Shown here in pieces: positions 1-9,808 of a stretch of 34,596 nt of DNA. The position numbers were made by a program, and so were the translations under genes. The stretch comes from Clostridiaceae bacterium (GTDB lineage: Bacteria > Bacillota > Clostridia > DSM-8532): positions 1 to 34,596 of the forward strand of contig JAAYNX010000177.1 in assembly GCA_012520615.1 (NCBI GenBank), given 5' to 3'. The notes under the pieces were generated by a model that was not told the origin of the DNA, did no database searches, and saw only the letters and a program-made list of their open reading frames with translations. The first letter of the stretch is position 1. Each line of letters begins with the position of its first letter.

Positions 1-40
1 CTTGCCCAAGAAGACAAGCATTTGCGAAGTCTGATTGGTT

Positions 41-67
41 GCAAGCTACTGCTGAAGGTCGCTACAC
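41..67 (-). repeat. REP-like short repeat, copy 1
   Basis: Read on the minus strand, this stretch begins GTGTAGCGACCTTCAGC and continues AGTAGCTTGC. The same two blocks occur at 13487-13521, one mismatch apart, with an 8-nt insert between them. The repeat overlaps the last codons of the maltose phosphorylase gene and contains its TAG stop. Its extent to the left is limited by the window edge. Confidence 0.55.
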
Positions 68-2344
68 ATTTATGCCTTCTTGAAGGGTTACATTGTCACT
101 AAAAAGTGTTATATCCAGAGGTTGCCCTTTTTCCAAATCTATTGTTACTCCTGTTTCACAAACGGTAATTTTTAATATGCGGCCTCTGAAGACCAAGCAG
201 AATGAATACTTCTCCCATGATTTTGGCTTAAATGGAGCAAGGCACAATTTCCCGTCTTTAATTCTCATGCCGCCAAAACCGTTTACAATGCTCATCCAAG
301 TACCGGCCATTGAAGTAATGTGAAGGCCGTCATCGGTGTCATTATTATAGTTATCAAGATCCAGTCTGGCAGTTCTAAGATAGAACTCATAAGCTTTTTC
401 CTCTCGGCCTATTTCTGCTGCCAGAATGGAGTGAACACACGGGGAAAGAGAGGACTCATGAACTGTAAGTGGTTCATAAAAATCATAATTTCTGATTTTC
501 TCTTCTTTTGTATACAGGTCATTAAGGAACCATAACCCCTGAAGAACATCAGCCTGCTTTATATAGCAGGATCTCAGTATTCTATCCCATGACCAATTCT
601 GATTTATAGGTAAATCTGAGGGACCAAGGTCTGCCACAGGGGTTAGTTCTTTGTCAAGAAATCCGTCCTGCTGAAGAAAGACACCAAGCTCCTTATCTTC
701 CGGCAAATACATACGTCCGCTGATATCCTTAAATGTTGCAATTTCGTCTAAAGAAAGCCCCAAGCGTTTAATCATTTCATTGTATAAAGCTTCATGGTTC
801 TTGCTCATCATATCCAGCGTATCGACTGTATATTGCAGGCTCCACTTTACCATCCGGTTTGTATACCAGTTATTATTTACATTGTTTTCGTATTCATTGG
901 GCCCAGTAACACCCAGTATCATATAAACATTTTTTACAGGATTATAATTTACTCTTGAAGCCCAGTATCTGGAGGTTTCAACCAACACATCTATCCCTTT
1001 TTGTATAAGGTATGATTCATCATTTGTATACTCGGTGTAAATCTTTACTGCATAGGTTATGGCACAATTTCTATGAATCTCTTCAAAGGTTATCTCCCAC
1101 TCGTTATGGCATTCCTCACCGTTCATAGTAACCATAGGATAAAGAGCTCCGCGCATTCCCAGTTTTGCTGCATTTTCTTTTGCCTTCTCAAGATGGTTAT
1201 ATCGGTATTCTAAGAGGCTTCTGGCTATTTTAGGCTCTTTTGTACCTAGATAGAAATAGAAACAATAAGCTTCGGTATCCCAGTAGGTACTGCCCCCATA
1301 TTTTTCTCCGGTAAAGCCTTTAGGCCCTATGTTAAGACGGGGATCTTCCCCTGAGTAAGTGCAGTTAAGCTGATAAATATTGAATCTTATCCCCTGTTGA
1401 GCTGCTACATCTCCAGATATTGTAATGTCACCCATGCTCCAAATATTTGCCCATTTTTCTTTATGAGCATCAAATAGTTTATCATAGCCTATTTCTAAGG
1501 ATTCTCGCGCTTTTCCCGCTGCAATTTTACTAATTCCGCCAGCATTGTAATACCTGTCACTAGTAACAGCAATATATTTTTCAAGTGTTATAGTTTTCCC
1601 CTTATAAATCTTGGTTTTTATTTGGGTTCCGACAAATTCTCCATTTTTCAAGAATACTGCTTTTTTCTCCAAAACGTCGGCACCGATTATATTCCAAGTA
1701 AAAGCAGCAGATACATTAAAATTTGTTTTCAGAGTCTTCATATGCAGATAAGAGGCGAAATCGGTTGCACAACTCGATATATACTCCCAGAATTTTTCCT
1801 GATAATTGGCGTCCTCATTTCTTACATCGCCATTGAGAAATGGCAGTAGATTCAGTTCTGCGTCATCATCAAGACTGGTTATTGAATATCTAATTGCCGC
1901 AAGATCACTATCTGCATAGCTAATAAATCTTTCGGTCTTTATATCATATTTTGAGCCCTTGGAATCAATATAGGTAAAGCTTCTTCTCAATACACTTTCC
2001 TTCATATCCAGTTCTCTTCTGTAATCCGAGAATTTACAATTGGCCAGATCAAGTTTTTCCTCGTTTATTCTTACTTCAATGCCAATAAAATCAATAGCAT
2101 TCAAGACCTTTGCGAAATATTCCGGGTAGCCGTTTTTCCACCATCCGACCTTGGTTTTGTCAGGATAGTAAACGCCGGAAATATATGTGCCTTTTAAAGT
2201 GTCACCCGAATAATCCTCTTCATGGTTTCCTCTTAACCCCATTCTACCGTTTCCTGAAGACATTATGCTTTCAAAAAAACGGTTTTCCGCAGGCGAAAAA
2301 CCTTCTTGGATTATTTTCCAATCGTCTTTTATAAGTAAACTCAT
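62..2344 (-). CDS. mapA: GH65 maltose phosphorylase
   Basis: This 760-residue protein has full GH65 length: an N-terminal beta-sandwich (about 1-260), a linker, an (alpha/alpha)6 barrel (about 300-690) and a small C-terminal sheet. The family phosphorolyses maltose to glucose and beta-glucose 1-phosphate in the cytoplasm. The catalytic acid is Glu484 in TGPNEYENNVNNNWYTN. The acceptor loop at 413-421 reads HNEWEITFE, which is the maltose-phosphorylase loop; kojibiose and trehalose phosphorylases differ there. GGAGG lies 12 nt before the ATG, slightly far. The gene follows the LacI-type regulator by 52 nt, probably as one operon, and pgmB next door would use its product. The last codons overlap a short repeat, so the C-terminal residues may have been altered by that insertion. 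Confidence 0.9.
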   Translation of the reverse strand: MSLLIKDDWKIIQEGFSPAENRFFESIMSSGNGRMGLRGNHEEDYSGDTLKGTYISGVYYPDKTKVGWWKNGYPEYFAKVLNAIDFIGIEVRINEEKLDLANCKFSDYRRELDMKESVLRRSFTYIDSKGSKYDIKTERFISYADSDLAAIRYSITSLDDDAELNLLPFLNGDVRNEDANYQEKFWEYISSCATDFASYLHMKTLKTNFNVSAAFTWNIIGADVLEKKAVFLKNGEFVGTQIKTKIYKGKTITLEKYIAVTSDRYYNAGGISKIAAGKARESLEIGYDKLFDAHKEKWANIWSMGDITISGDVAAQQGIRFNIYQLNCTYSGEDPRLNIGPKGFTGEKYGGSTYWDTEAYCFYFYLGTKEPKIARSLLEYRYNHLEKAKENAAKLGMRGALYPMVTMNGEECHNEWEITFEEIHRNCAITYAVKIYTEYTNDESYLIQKGIDVLVETSRYWASRVNYNPVKNVYMILGVTGPNEYENNVNNNWYTNRMVKWSLQYTVDTLDMMSKNHEALYNEMIKRLGLSLDEIATFKDISGRMYLPEDKELGVFLQQDGFLDKELTPVADLGPSDLPINQNWSWDRILRSCYIKQADVLQGLWFLNDLYTKEEKIRNYDFYEPLTVHESSLSPCVHSILAAEIGREEKAYEFYLRTARLDLDNYNNDTDDGLHITSMAGTWMSIVNGFGGMRIKDGKLCLAPFKPKSWEKYSFCLVFRGRILKITVCETGVTIDLEKGQPLDITLFSDNVTLQEGINV

Positions 2345-2382
2345 ATTAATTGTTAACCTCCGAGTACCGAATATTGGGATAA

Positions 2383-2396
2383 GGCTTGTATAAGCC
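2383..2396. other. Small hairpin between lacI-type gene and mapA
   Basis: GGCTT and AAGCC flank a 4-nt loop directly after the stop codon of the regulator. No T-run follows on the minus strand, so this is more likely a weak attenuator or mRNA-stability hairpin than a terminator. The downstream gene keeps its own ribosome site. Confidence 0.35.
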
Positions 2397-3413
2397 CTAG
2401 ATAAAAGGTTTTGACTCCACTAAGTCAGTCGGAATAATATAATGGGTTGGTGCGTCTTCTTCTCCCTCGATTTTGTCTAGAAGAAGTTTTGCAGCATAAA
2501 AACCAAGTTTTTCAGCATTAACATCTACTGATACAAATACTTCATTTCCACATGTAGCTACAGGAGTGTTATTAAAACCTGTTACAGCAATATTGGAAAT
2601 ATTGGCTTTACGCATGGCACTCAAAACCCCCAGCGCTTGCATATCATCGCTGGTAACAATTGCGGTGGGAAACTTCTCGCCGAATTCACAAGTTTCTATT
2701 AATTTCTGCAGACACTCATAACCGAATTCTTCTGAAAAATCTCCGTTTAAGAATGTAATATTTTCGTCTATTGTATACCCATGAACTGAAATAGCTCTTT
2801 TATAGCCTTCAAATCTGTCTCTTGACACATTGTGACCGATAGGTCCACCAATAAATGATATTTTTTTGTGTCCTTTAGAAATAAGAAAGTCTGTAACTTG
2901 GTAAGTTGCTTGGAAATTGTCATTGTCTACCCAAAGTACACCTTCTGTTTTATCGGGCCTACCAATTACAGAGAATAAAAAATGTTCTTTTGTTAAATAT
3001 TCTATACATTTGTCATTTGCTCTTGATGTAAATAGAATAATTCCGTCTACACTGCGACTTGTGATATATCTAATTGCAATATTGAGATCTTCATCCTCGT
3101 TTTTGTTATAAGCGAACATAACATTATAACCATTTTCCTGGGCATACTGGCTGATGCCTGTCATAGCCTGAATAAAAAATGGGTTTCTGATTAAAGTCTG
3201 TGCTTCAGTATTCAAAATAAGACCAATAGTTTTAGTAGCTTTGTTTGCAAGACTTCTCGCAATAGCATTGGGATGATATTTTAGCTCTTTTATAGCTTTC
3301 CGGACACGTTTCTTTGTGTCTTCGCTTATTCTGGGATTATCTGATAATACCCTTGACACAGTTGATATAGACACACCTGCTGCTTTTGCGACATCATTTA
3401 TTGTTGTGTTCAT
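2397..3413 (-). CDS. LacI-family transcriptional regulator (MalR-like)
   Basis: From ATG 3413 this is a 338-residue LacI/GalR repressor. It opens with the helix-turn-helix and hinge (TINDVAKAAGVSISTVSRVL, then YHPNAIARSLANKAT), followed by a periplasmic-binding-protein-like sugar domain to the C-terminus. An in-frame ATG lies seven codons upstream at 3434 but has no ribosome site, whereas ATG 3413 has a weak GAGAG. The longer start cannot be excluded. The gene sits immediately upstream of the maltose phosphorylase gene and divergent from pgmB, so control of maltose or maltodextrin use is the likely role; the effector is inferred. A LacI/CcpA-type operator overlaps its own promoter, suggesting autoregulation or catabolite repression. 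Confidence 0.88.
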   Translation of the reverse strand: MNTTINDVAKAAGVSISTVSRVLSDNPRISEDTKKRVRKAIKELKYHPNAIARSLANKATKTIGLILNTEAQTLIRNPFFIQAMTGISQYAQENGYNVMFAYNKNEDEDLNIAIRYITSRSVDGIILFTSRANDKCIEYLTKEHFLFSVIGRPDKTEGVLWVDNDNFQATYQVTDFLISKGHKKISFIGGPIGHNVSRDRFEGYKRAISVHGYTIDENITFLNGDFSEEFGYECLQKLIETCEFGEKFPTAIVTSDDMQALGVLSAMRKANISNIAVTGFNNTPVATCGNEVFVSVDVNAEKLGFYAAKLLLDKIEGEEDAPTHYIIPTDLVESKPFI

Positions 3414-3457
3414 TAATTTTTCTCTCATTTCCATAAATAAAACTAAACTAGAATCTG

Positions 3458-3471
3458 TGAAAACGCTTGCA
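3458..3471. promoter_or_regulatory. LacI/CcpA-type operator (cre-like)
   Basis: TGAAAACGCTTGCA fits the cre pattern TGNAANCGNNNNCA and is close to the 14-bp palindromes bound by MalR-type LacI proteins. It starts 6 nt downstream of the -10 box of the lacI-type promoter, covering about +1 to +14, so bound protein would block initiation or clearance. Whether CcpA or the local regulator binds is not decidable from sequence. Confidence 0.72.
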
Positions 3472-3477
3472 TAATCT

Positions 3478-3506
3478 ATTCTAAATCAGCACTTTTCTTT
3501 TGTCAA
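3478..3506 (-). promoter_or_regulatory. Promoter of lacI-type gene and mapA
   Basis: On the minus strand TTGACA (3501-3506) and TAGAAT (3478-3483) are separated by 17 nt. This is a near-consensus sigma-A promoter directly upstream of the operator and the regulator gene. Confidence 0.8.
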
Positions 3507-3636
3507 CATACCTCTTTCAAGATATATTCACACTGTTAATTAGAATTTTACCATATAAACGTTATATAATAATGATATATTATAAACAAACTTTATAATT
3601 AAATCATAGCATATTCTAACAGTACATTATATTTAT

Positions 3637-3665
3637 TTGACTTTAATGGGTAAATCTTTTATAAT
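3637..3665 (+). promoter_or_regulatory. Promoter of pgmB
   Basis: TTGACT (3637-3642) and TATAAT (3660-3665) are 17 nt apart on the plus strand, 54 nt before the pgmB start. No operator resembling the one at 3458 is visible near it, so control of pgmB by the divergent regulator is not shown by the sequence. Confidence 0.78.
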
Positions 3666-3718
3666 GCGATTAAAATTATCCGTATTTTTCCGACAGTAAT
3701 TTTATGGAGGAAACTCTC

Positions 3719-4372
3719 ATGAGTATTAAAGCTGCATTATTTGATCTTGACGGTGTCATTGTAGACACAGCCAAATACCATTTTCTTGCATGGCAGAGGC
3801 TTGCCAATGAACTAGGTTTCGTTTTTACTGAAAAAGATAACGAAAGGCTTAAAGGTGTATCCCGTATGCGCTCATTGGAGATTCTTCTAGAAGTTGGCGG
3901 CATTCTGGGTAGCTTTTCTGAGGCTGAAATGAATGAGATGACAGAGCGTAAGAATCGATGGTACGTTGATTACATATCTAAAATGGATGAGAGCGAAATA
4001 CTGGAAGGAAGCGTTGAATGTCTAAAAGGGTTCAGAGAAATCGGGATTAAAATTGCATTGGGGTCAGCCAGTAAAAATGCTATGCTAATTCTTAACAATC
4101 TCAAGATAAAACACTATTTTGATGCTATCATTGACGGCAATAAGGCAACAAGAGCAAAGCCACATCCCGAAGTTTTTCTTTTGGGAGCAAAGGAGCTTGG
4201 AGTAAAGCCAGAAGAATGTGTTGTATTCGAGGATGCCCAAGCCGGTTTGGATGCGGCAAAAATAGGCGGCATGAAAACTGTGGCTATCGGAAAGCCCGAG
4301 AACTTAGTAGGTTATGATAGGATTTTCAGAGGGCTATTCGAGGTAAATCCAAAGGAAATCGCCCAATTGTAA
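3719..4372 (+). CDS. pgmB: Beta-phosphoglucomutase
   Basis: A 217-residue HAD-superfamily mutase that converts beta-glucose 1-phosphate to glucose 6-phosphate in the cytoplasm, the step after maltose phosphorylase. Visible motifs are the nucleophile/acid-base pair Asp9 and Asp11 in FDLDGVIVDT, the cap region following it (AKYHFLAWQRLANELG), a Ser-Ala-Ser phosphate loop, the motif III Lys in KPHPEVF, and the metal-binding Glu-Asp in EDAQAGLDAA. An ATG at 3704 overlaps the ribosome site GGAGG. ATG 3719, 8 nt downstream of that site, is the likely start. The gene is transcribed away from the lacI-type regulator and mapA and is followed by a hairpin terminator. Confidence 0.92.
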   Translation: MSIKAALFDLDGVIVDTAKYHFLAWQRLANELGFVFTEKDNERLKGVSRMRSLEILLEVGGILGSFSEAEMNEMTERKNRWYVDYISKMDESEILEGSVECLKGFREIGIKIALGSASKNAMLILNNLKIKHYFDAIIDGNKATRAKPHPEVFLLGAKELGVKPEECVVFEDAQAGLDAAKIGGMKTVAIGKPENLVGYDRIFRGLFEVNPKEIAQL

Positions 4373-4425
4373 AATAGCTAGATACAAAAAGAATGCAAGC
4401 CTAGATATCGTATAATCCTATAATT

Positions 4426-4448
4426 AAAGCCGCAAGATTGCGGCTTTT
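4426..4448. terminator. Bidirectional terminator between pgmB and purA
   Basis: AAAGCCGCA pairs with TGCGGCTTT around a 4-nt loop, followed by TTTT on the plus strand and TTT on the minus strand. It lies between two convergent stop codons and can serve both genes. Confidence 0.8.
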
Positions 4449-4456
4449 GATTATTC

Positions 4457-5770
<1,314 letters not shown>

Positions 5771-5873
5771 CTATACATTAATTTATTTGCCTTTACATTA
5801 TATAGGTTTTGATTCTTTCATGCAATTATTTATCTTTGCTGCATTTAATTTTTTTACAATGTAATAACAATAA

Positions 5874-5941
5874 AAGAGCCTTATTAAGAATAAAGTCTAC
5901 CCCGAATAAAATATTACCGAGTTTTCATTAATAAGGCTCTT
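5874..5941 (-). terminator. Long inverted repeat after the metY-type gene
   Basis: Two perfect 14-nt arms (AAGAGCCTTATTAA and its complement at 5928-5941) enclose a 40-nt loop. On the minus strand the second arm runs into TTTTATT. Its position 12 nt after the stop codon suggests a terminator, though the loop is long for one. Confidence 0.6.
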
Positions 5942-5952
5942 CATCGATTTTC

Positions 5953-7236
5953 TTATTTTATTGATTTAAAACCTAGCTCCAAATCTGCAATAATATCGTC
6001 AATATGTTCGGTCCCTATTGAAAGACGAACCGTACTTGGTTTAATACCACAACCCAGCAATTCTTCCTCGTTCATCTGGGAGTGTGTTGTAGATGCAGGA
6101 TGAATCACTAATGATTTTACATCGGCAACATTTGCCAGAAGAGAAAATAATTCAAGACTCTCGCAGAATTTTTGCGCTTCCTTGGAGCCACCCTTGATTT
6201 CAAAGGTAAATATTGACCCACCGCCATTGGGAAAATATTTTTTGTAAAGGAAGTGGTCCTGGTGACTGGTTAAAGAAGGGTGATTCACCTTTTCAACTTG
6301 GGGGTGCTTTGATAGGTATTCAACAACTTTTAATGCGTTCTCAATATGCCGTTCAACTCTGAGGGACAGTGTCTCAAGCCCCTGAAGGAGTAAAAATGAG
6401 TTAAATGGACTGATAGTAGCTCCCGTATCCCTCATAAGAGTTGTACGAATCTTAATTATATAGGCAAGGTTACCACAGGCTTGGGTAAACACAATACCGT
6501 GATAGCTAGGATTAGGCTTTGAAAGACCTGGGAATTTATCGTTCTGCGCCCAGTCAAATTTTCCGCTGTCTACTATAACACCGCCCATAACAGTTCCGTG
6601 GCCGCCAATAAACTTGGTAGCTGAATGAACTACTACATCTGCACCATGTTCAATGGGACGAAGCAGAAAAGGGGTGGCAAAGGTACTGTCGACAATTAGG
6701 GGAATGCCGTTTTTATGGGCAATCTCCGCCACTTTTTCCATGTCTATAATGTCACAGTTTGGGTTGCCCAGGCTCTCCATAAATAATGCTTTTGTATTGG
6801 GCTTTATTGCTTTTTCGAAATTCTTTACATCACTTCCGTCAACAAATGTAGTTTCTATTCCAAAATCGGCAAGAGTATTGGCAAAAAGGTTATAGGTGCC
6901 TCCGTATATAGTTTTTGATGACACTATATGGTCACCGCTTACAGCAATATTTTGAATAGCATAGCCAATAGCGGCCGATCCGGAGGAGGTGGCCAATGCA
7001 GCAGCTCCACCCTCCAATGCTGCTATTCTTTGCTCAAAGACATCAGAGGTGGGATTCTGTAGACGAGTATAAATATTCCCGCCTTCTGTTAATGCAAATC
7101 TACCGGCAGCTTGCGCACTATCCTTAAACACATAGGATGTAGTAGCATAAATAGGAACCGCTCTTGCATCGGTAGCAATATCAGGTTTCTCCTGACCTAC
7201 ATGAATTTGTAATGTTTCAAATCTATATTTAGCCAT
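5953..7236 (-). CDS. metY: O-acetylhomoserine sulfhydrylase
   Basis: A 427-residue Cys/Met-metabolism PLP enzyme. Length, the start MAKYRFETLQIHVGQ and the internal insertion after the PLP lysine match O-acetylhomoserine sulfhydrylase, which makes homocysteine from O-acetylhomoserine and sulfide. The PLP lysine is Lys208 in HSATKFIGGHG, and the phosphate loop is SSGSAA near 85-89. ATG 7236 has AAAGGA at 9 nt; an upstream in-frame ATG at 7254 has none. The gene is alone, with a consensus promoter about 150 nt upstream. A homologous gamma-lyase or cystathionine synthase is less likely because those are about 30-40 residues shorter. Confidence 0.9.
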   Translation of the reverse strand: MAKYRFETLQIHVGQEKPDIATDARAVPIYATTSYVFKDSAQAAGRFALTEGGNIYTRLQNPTSDVFEQRIAALEGGAAALATSSGSAAIGYAIQNIAVSGDHIVSSKTIYGGTYNLFANTLADFGIETTFVDGSDVKNFEKAIKPNTKALFMESLGNPNCDIIDMEKVAEIAHKNGIPLIVDSTFATPFLLRPIEHGADVVVHSATKFIGGHGTVMGGVIVDSGKFDWAQNDKFPGLSKPNPSYHGIVFTQACGNLAYIIKIRTTLMRDTGATISPFNSFLLLQGLETLSLRVERHIENALKVVEYLSKHPQVEKVNHPSLTSHQDHFLYKKYFPNGGGSIFTFEIKGGSKEAQKFCESLELFSLLANVADVKSLVIHPASTTHSQMNEEELLGCGIKPSTVRLSIGTEHIDDIIADLELGFKSIK

Positions 7237-7379
7237 GTTAAAAAATCCTTTCATTTATATTATTATTCCCTTTATTATGATTCTCTAACAATGGCACATT
7301 CGTCCGTTTCTAAAGTTTTGCCTAAGTAATTTTTCAAATAATAATTTCATATGGCACCAACTTTCAATTATCATACAAT

Positions 7380-7418
7380 TCATATAGGAATTATATGAGT
7401 AATTTATTATGTTGTCAA
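7380..7418 (-). promoter_or_regulatory. Consensus promoter of metY with overlapping palindrome
   Basis: On the minus strand TTGACA (7413-7418) and TATAAT (7390-7395) are exactly 17 nt apart. An inverted repeat of TCATATA and TATATGA (7380-7386 and 7392-7398, 5-nt spacer) overlaps the -10 box and could be an operator. The mRNA leader would be about 145 nt. It has no recognisable SAM-I riboswitch or T-box signature. Confidence 0.75.
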
Positions 7419-7440
7419 TAAGAAAATATCTTTAAAAAAA

Positions 7441-8631
7441 TCACCTTCTTCCTAACTCCCTGCCGCCATCTCCTATATCTGAAATGTAGAAGCTTGCTTC
7501 ATATCCTATTTTTTCTTTATATGCCTTACCCACTTTCAATATGAATTCATCTATACTTTTATTAGCTACCAGGTTCACTGTACAGCCTCCGAATCCAGCT
7601 CCTGTCATACGGGAACCTAAAACTCCGTCTATTTTCCGGGCTTCGTCAACTAAAGTGTCCAGCTCGATTCCCGTAACTTCGTATAAATCTCTGAGTGAAT
7701 TATGTGATTGATTCATGAGTTTCCCGAACAACTCCAGATTACCTTCTTTTAAAGCTTTAACCGAGTCAAGAACTCTTTGATTTTCGTAAATGATATGTTC
7801 GACACGTTTTTTAATAATGTCATCTCTTAGCATACTTTTATACTCTTCGTAGTCCATGACCGATATATCCCTAAGACAATCCGCTTTAGGGAAAACCTCC
7901 CGAAGAATCTCCAAGCCTGCCTCGCATTGGGCTCTTCGCTCATTGTATTTACCTTCCCCAAGGCTTCGCTTCTTATTTGTATTTCCTATAACAAGAGAAT
8001 ACCCGTCAAGCATAATAGGCACATGCTCATAGCTTAAATCCTTGCAGTCAAGAAAAATCGCATGATCCTTTTTCCCCATGGCTGAGGCGAATTGATCCAT
8101 TATCCCGCACATTACGCCGACATAATTATGTTCTGCTTTTTGTGATATTAAAGCCATTTCAATCATATCTATCTCTTTTGTCTTACCATAGGCCTCATCT
8201 CCCAGGCTTACCAGAGCAATGGCGGTTGCTACCTCTATGGCTGCCGAAGATGACAAACCGCTGCCTAATGGCACTTTGTCATCATACATTAAATCACAGC
8301 CCCTGATATTAAAGCCGGCTTTCATAAGCTCATCTGCCACACCCAGCTGATAATTTCCCCACTTAAGATTCTTATAGGCCGACAAATTATTTAAATCAGT
8401 CTCTACCATCTTTTCAAGATCTGTGGCAATTAGTTTTATTATGTTATCATTGCGTGGTCTGGCAACTATTCTGGTAGCCAATGTAAGTGCTGCGGGAAAA
8501 ACAAAGCCTCCATTATAGTCGGTGTGCTCACCGATTAAATTGACACGTCCAGGTGAGGTGAATATGCGTAGTTGCTCGCCGCCTCCGCCAAAATACCCTA
8601 AAAACCTTTGGATGAGTGTTATCGTATCCAT
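7441..8631 (-). CDS. galK: Galactokinase
   Basis: A 396-residue GHMP kinase that phosphorylates galactose at C1, the first Leloir-pathway step. The galactokinase signature GRVNLIGEHTDYNGG spans 29-42 with Arg29, Glu35, His36 and Asp38 contacting sugar. The GHMP phosphate loop PLGSGLSSSAA spans 121-131, the catalytic Asp179 lies in CGIMDQFAS, and motif 3 TGAGFGGCTV is near the C-terminus. GGAGG lies 7 nt from the ATG. It follows galT by 51 nt and probably shares its transcript. No galE or galactose transporter is in the window. The gene ends just before the metY promoter, with no clear terminator hairpin. Confidence 0.95.
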   Translation of the reverse strand: MDTITLIQRFLGYFGGGGEQLRIFTSPGRVNLIGEHTDYNGGFVFPAALTLATRIVARPRNDNIIKLIATDLEKMVETDLNNLSAYKNLKWGNYQLGVADELMKAGFNIRGCDLMYDDKVPLGSGLSSSAAIEVATAIALVSLGDEAYGKTKEIDMIEMALISQKAEHNYVGVMCGIMDQFASAMGKKDHAIFLDCKDLSYEHVPIMLDGYSLVIGNTNKKRSLGEGKYNERRAQCEAGLEILREVFPKADCLRDISVMDYEEYKSMLRDDIIKKRVEHIIYENQRVLDSVKALKEGNLELFGKLMNQSHNSLRDLYEVTGIELDTLVDEARKIDGVLGSRMTGAGFGGCTVNLVANKSIDEFILKVGKAYKEKIGYEASFYISDIGDGGRELGRR

Positions 8632-8682
8632 TATGCTTCCTCCCCGTTAATTATCGTCGAAATCAATATATTAATAATTGCT

Positions 8683-9663
8683 CTAAATCGGCTTTAGGTC
8701 ATTATCAATAAATTTTTTGTAAGCCGCTCTAAGTTCTGTTGCCTTTTCCTCGGGAGCTGTAGGATTACAATGTGCCCACGCACCTGTTTCGCTGGAGGCA
8801 TTGAATTTCTGCTTCACCTCTGTGCGCATGGGTGAGAAAAACTCTATATGGAAATGGTATTCATCAGAAAAGTCGCCACTGTTCACAGGATCCTGGTGCA
8901 TACACATCATGTAGGGAAAAGGTTTATCAAATAAGGAATCCAGCATTCCCACCGTTTGGCGGATTGTTTTTGCTAGGTTATTTTTTTCCCTTTCATTAAA
9001 TTGAGTAAGATTCTGCTTGTGATTTCTATTTATAATGTACACTCCGTAAGGGTATTCTGTAAAGAAGGGTAGGAACACGGTGAAATCTTCATTTTCAAAA
9101 ATGATTCTTTCCTTAAAATCCCTTTCCTCGAACAGCATCCTGCAAATCAGACATTCTCCGGCTTTATCATAGTATTCTCTGCAGGCTTCCAGCTCAAGTT
9201 TAAGTTTTTTCGGAATAAAAGAATAACCGTATATTTGCCCGTGGGGGTGGGGCATGGTTACTCCTACAACCTCTCCGCGATTTTCAAAAATATAAACATA
9301 CTTTATTTTTTCATCCTTCTTTATATCTTCAAAGCGTTCAATCCATAAATCTACAAGCTTTCTTACGTGGCTTTCGGGCAACTGGGGTAAAGTTATAGTA
9401 TGCTTAGGGGAATAAAGTATAACCTCACACTTGCCGTAGGCAGGTTCTGCCTTGAAGAAATTGTTTGCTACATCATCGGGCTTAGGTGGATTTTGCATAA
9501 GTGCGGGAAAATCATTGTCGTATTTCATTACTTCATAATCAGGCACATTTCCGCTCGATGGACAAAAAGGGCACCAATTCTCGGGCATTTGAGGCCTGTT
9601 TTGTCTATGTGAGGCTATCATAACCCAGTCCTTTATTAATGGATGCCATCTTAACTCTGCCAT
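8683..9663 (-). CDS. galT: Galactose-1-phosphate uridylyltransferase
   Basis: A 326-residue HIT-superfamily enzyme that exchanges UMP between UDP-glucose and galactose 1-phosphate. The active-site triad His139-Pro140-His141 lies in PHPHGQIYGYSF, with His141 the expected nucleophile. A CPFC motif near residue 31 fits the structural zinc site. The length and the HIT motif are those of class I GalT, not the unrelated GalT2 of lactobacilli. The AAAGGATGG ribosome site precedes the ATG. It heads galT-galK and is divergent from an AraC-type gene that is a natural candidate regulator. Confidence 0.94.
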   Translation of the reverse strand: MAELRWHPLIKDWVMIASHRQNRPQMPENWCPFCPSSGNVPDYEVMKYDNDFPALMQNPPKPDDVANNFFKAEPAYGKCEVILYSPKHTITLPQLPESHVRKLVDLWIERFEDIKKDEKIKYVYIFENRGEVVGVTMPHPHGQIYGYSFIPKKLKLELEACREYYDKAGECLICRMLFEERDFKERIIFENEDFTVFLPFFTEYPYGVYIINRNHKQNLTQFNEREKNNLAKTIRQTVGMLDSLFDKPFPYMMCMHQDPVNSGDFSDEYHFHIEFFSPMRTEVKQKFNASSETGAWAHCNPTAPEEKATELRAAYKKFIDNDLKPI

Positions 9664-9734
9664 TTACACCATCCTTTCACTAGCCCATACACAATAATAT
9701 ATTTTTTTGTTGACTTGCTTTACCCTAATTATAA

Positions 9735-9765
9735 ATTTACATACTAAACTGGTAAATGTTATAAT
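9735..9765 (+). promoter_or_regulatory. Promoter of the AraC-type gene
   Basis: TTTACA (9736-9741) and TATAAT (9760-9765) are 18 nt apart on the plus strand. ATTTAC (9735-9740) and GTAAAT (9752-9757) form an inverted repeat inside the promoter and may be an operator. No equally good promoter is visible for the divergent galT in the shared 145-nt gap. Confidence 0.65.
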
Positions 9766-9808
9766 GTGTGTACTATATGGCTTTTTGTTAACTGGAAGGA
9801 TGTTAATT

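Noticed and set aside
62-2344. Kojibiose or trehalose phosphorylase assignment
   Set aside because: The acceptor loop at 413-421 is the maltose-type sequence.
7237-7390. S-box (SAM-I) riboswitch before metY
   Set aside because: The leader lacks the conserved GATGAAA/CCGGCAACC-type core, and no terminator stem precedes the gene.
9707-9808. 34-codon N-terminal extension of the AraC-type regulator
   Set aside because: The extension spans the promoter (9736-9765) and the ribosome site, so it cannot be translated from that promoter.
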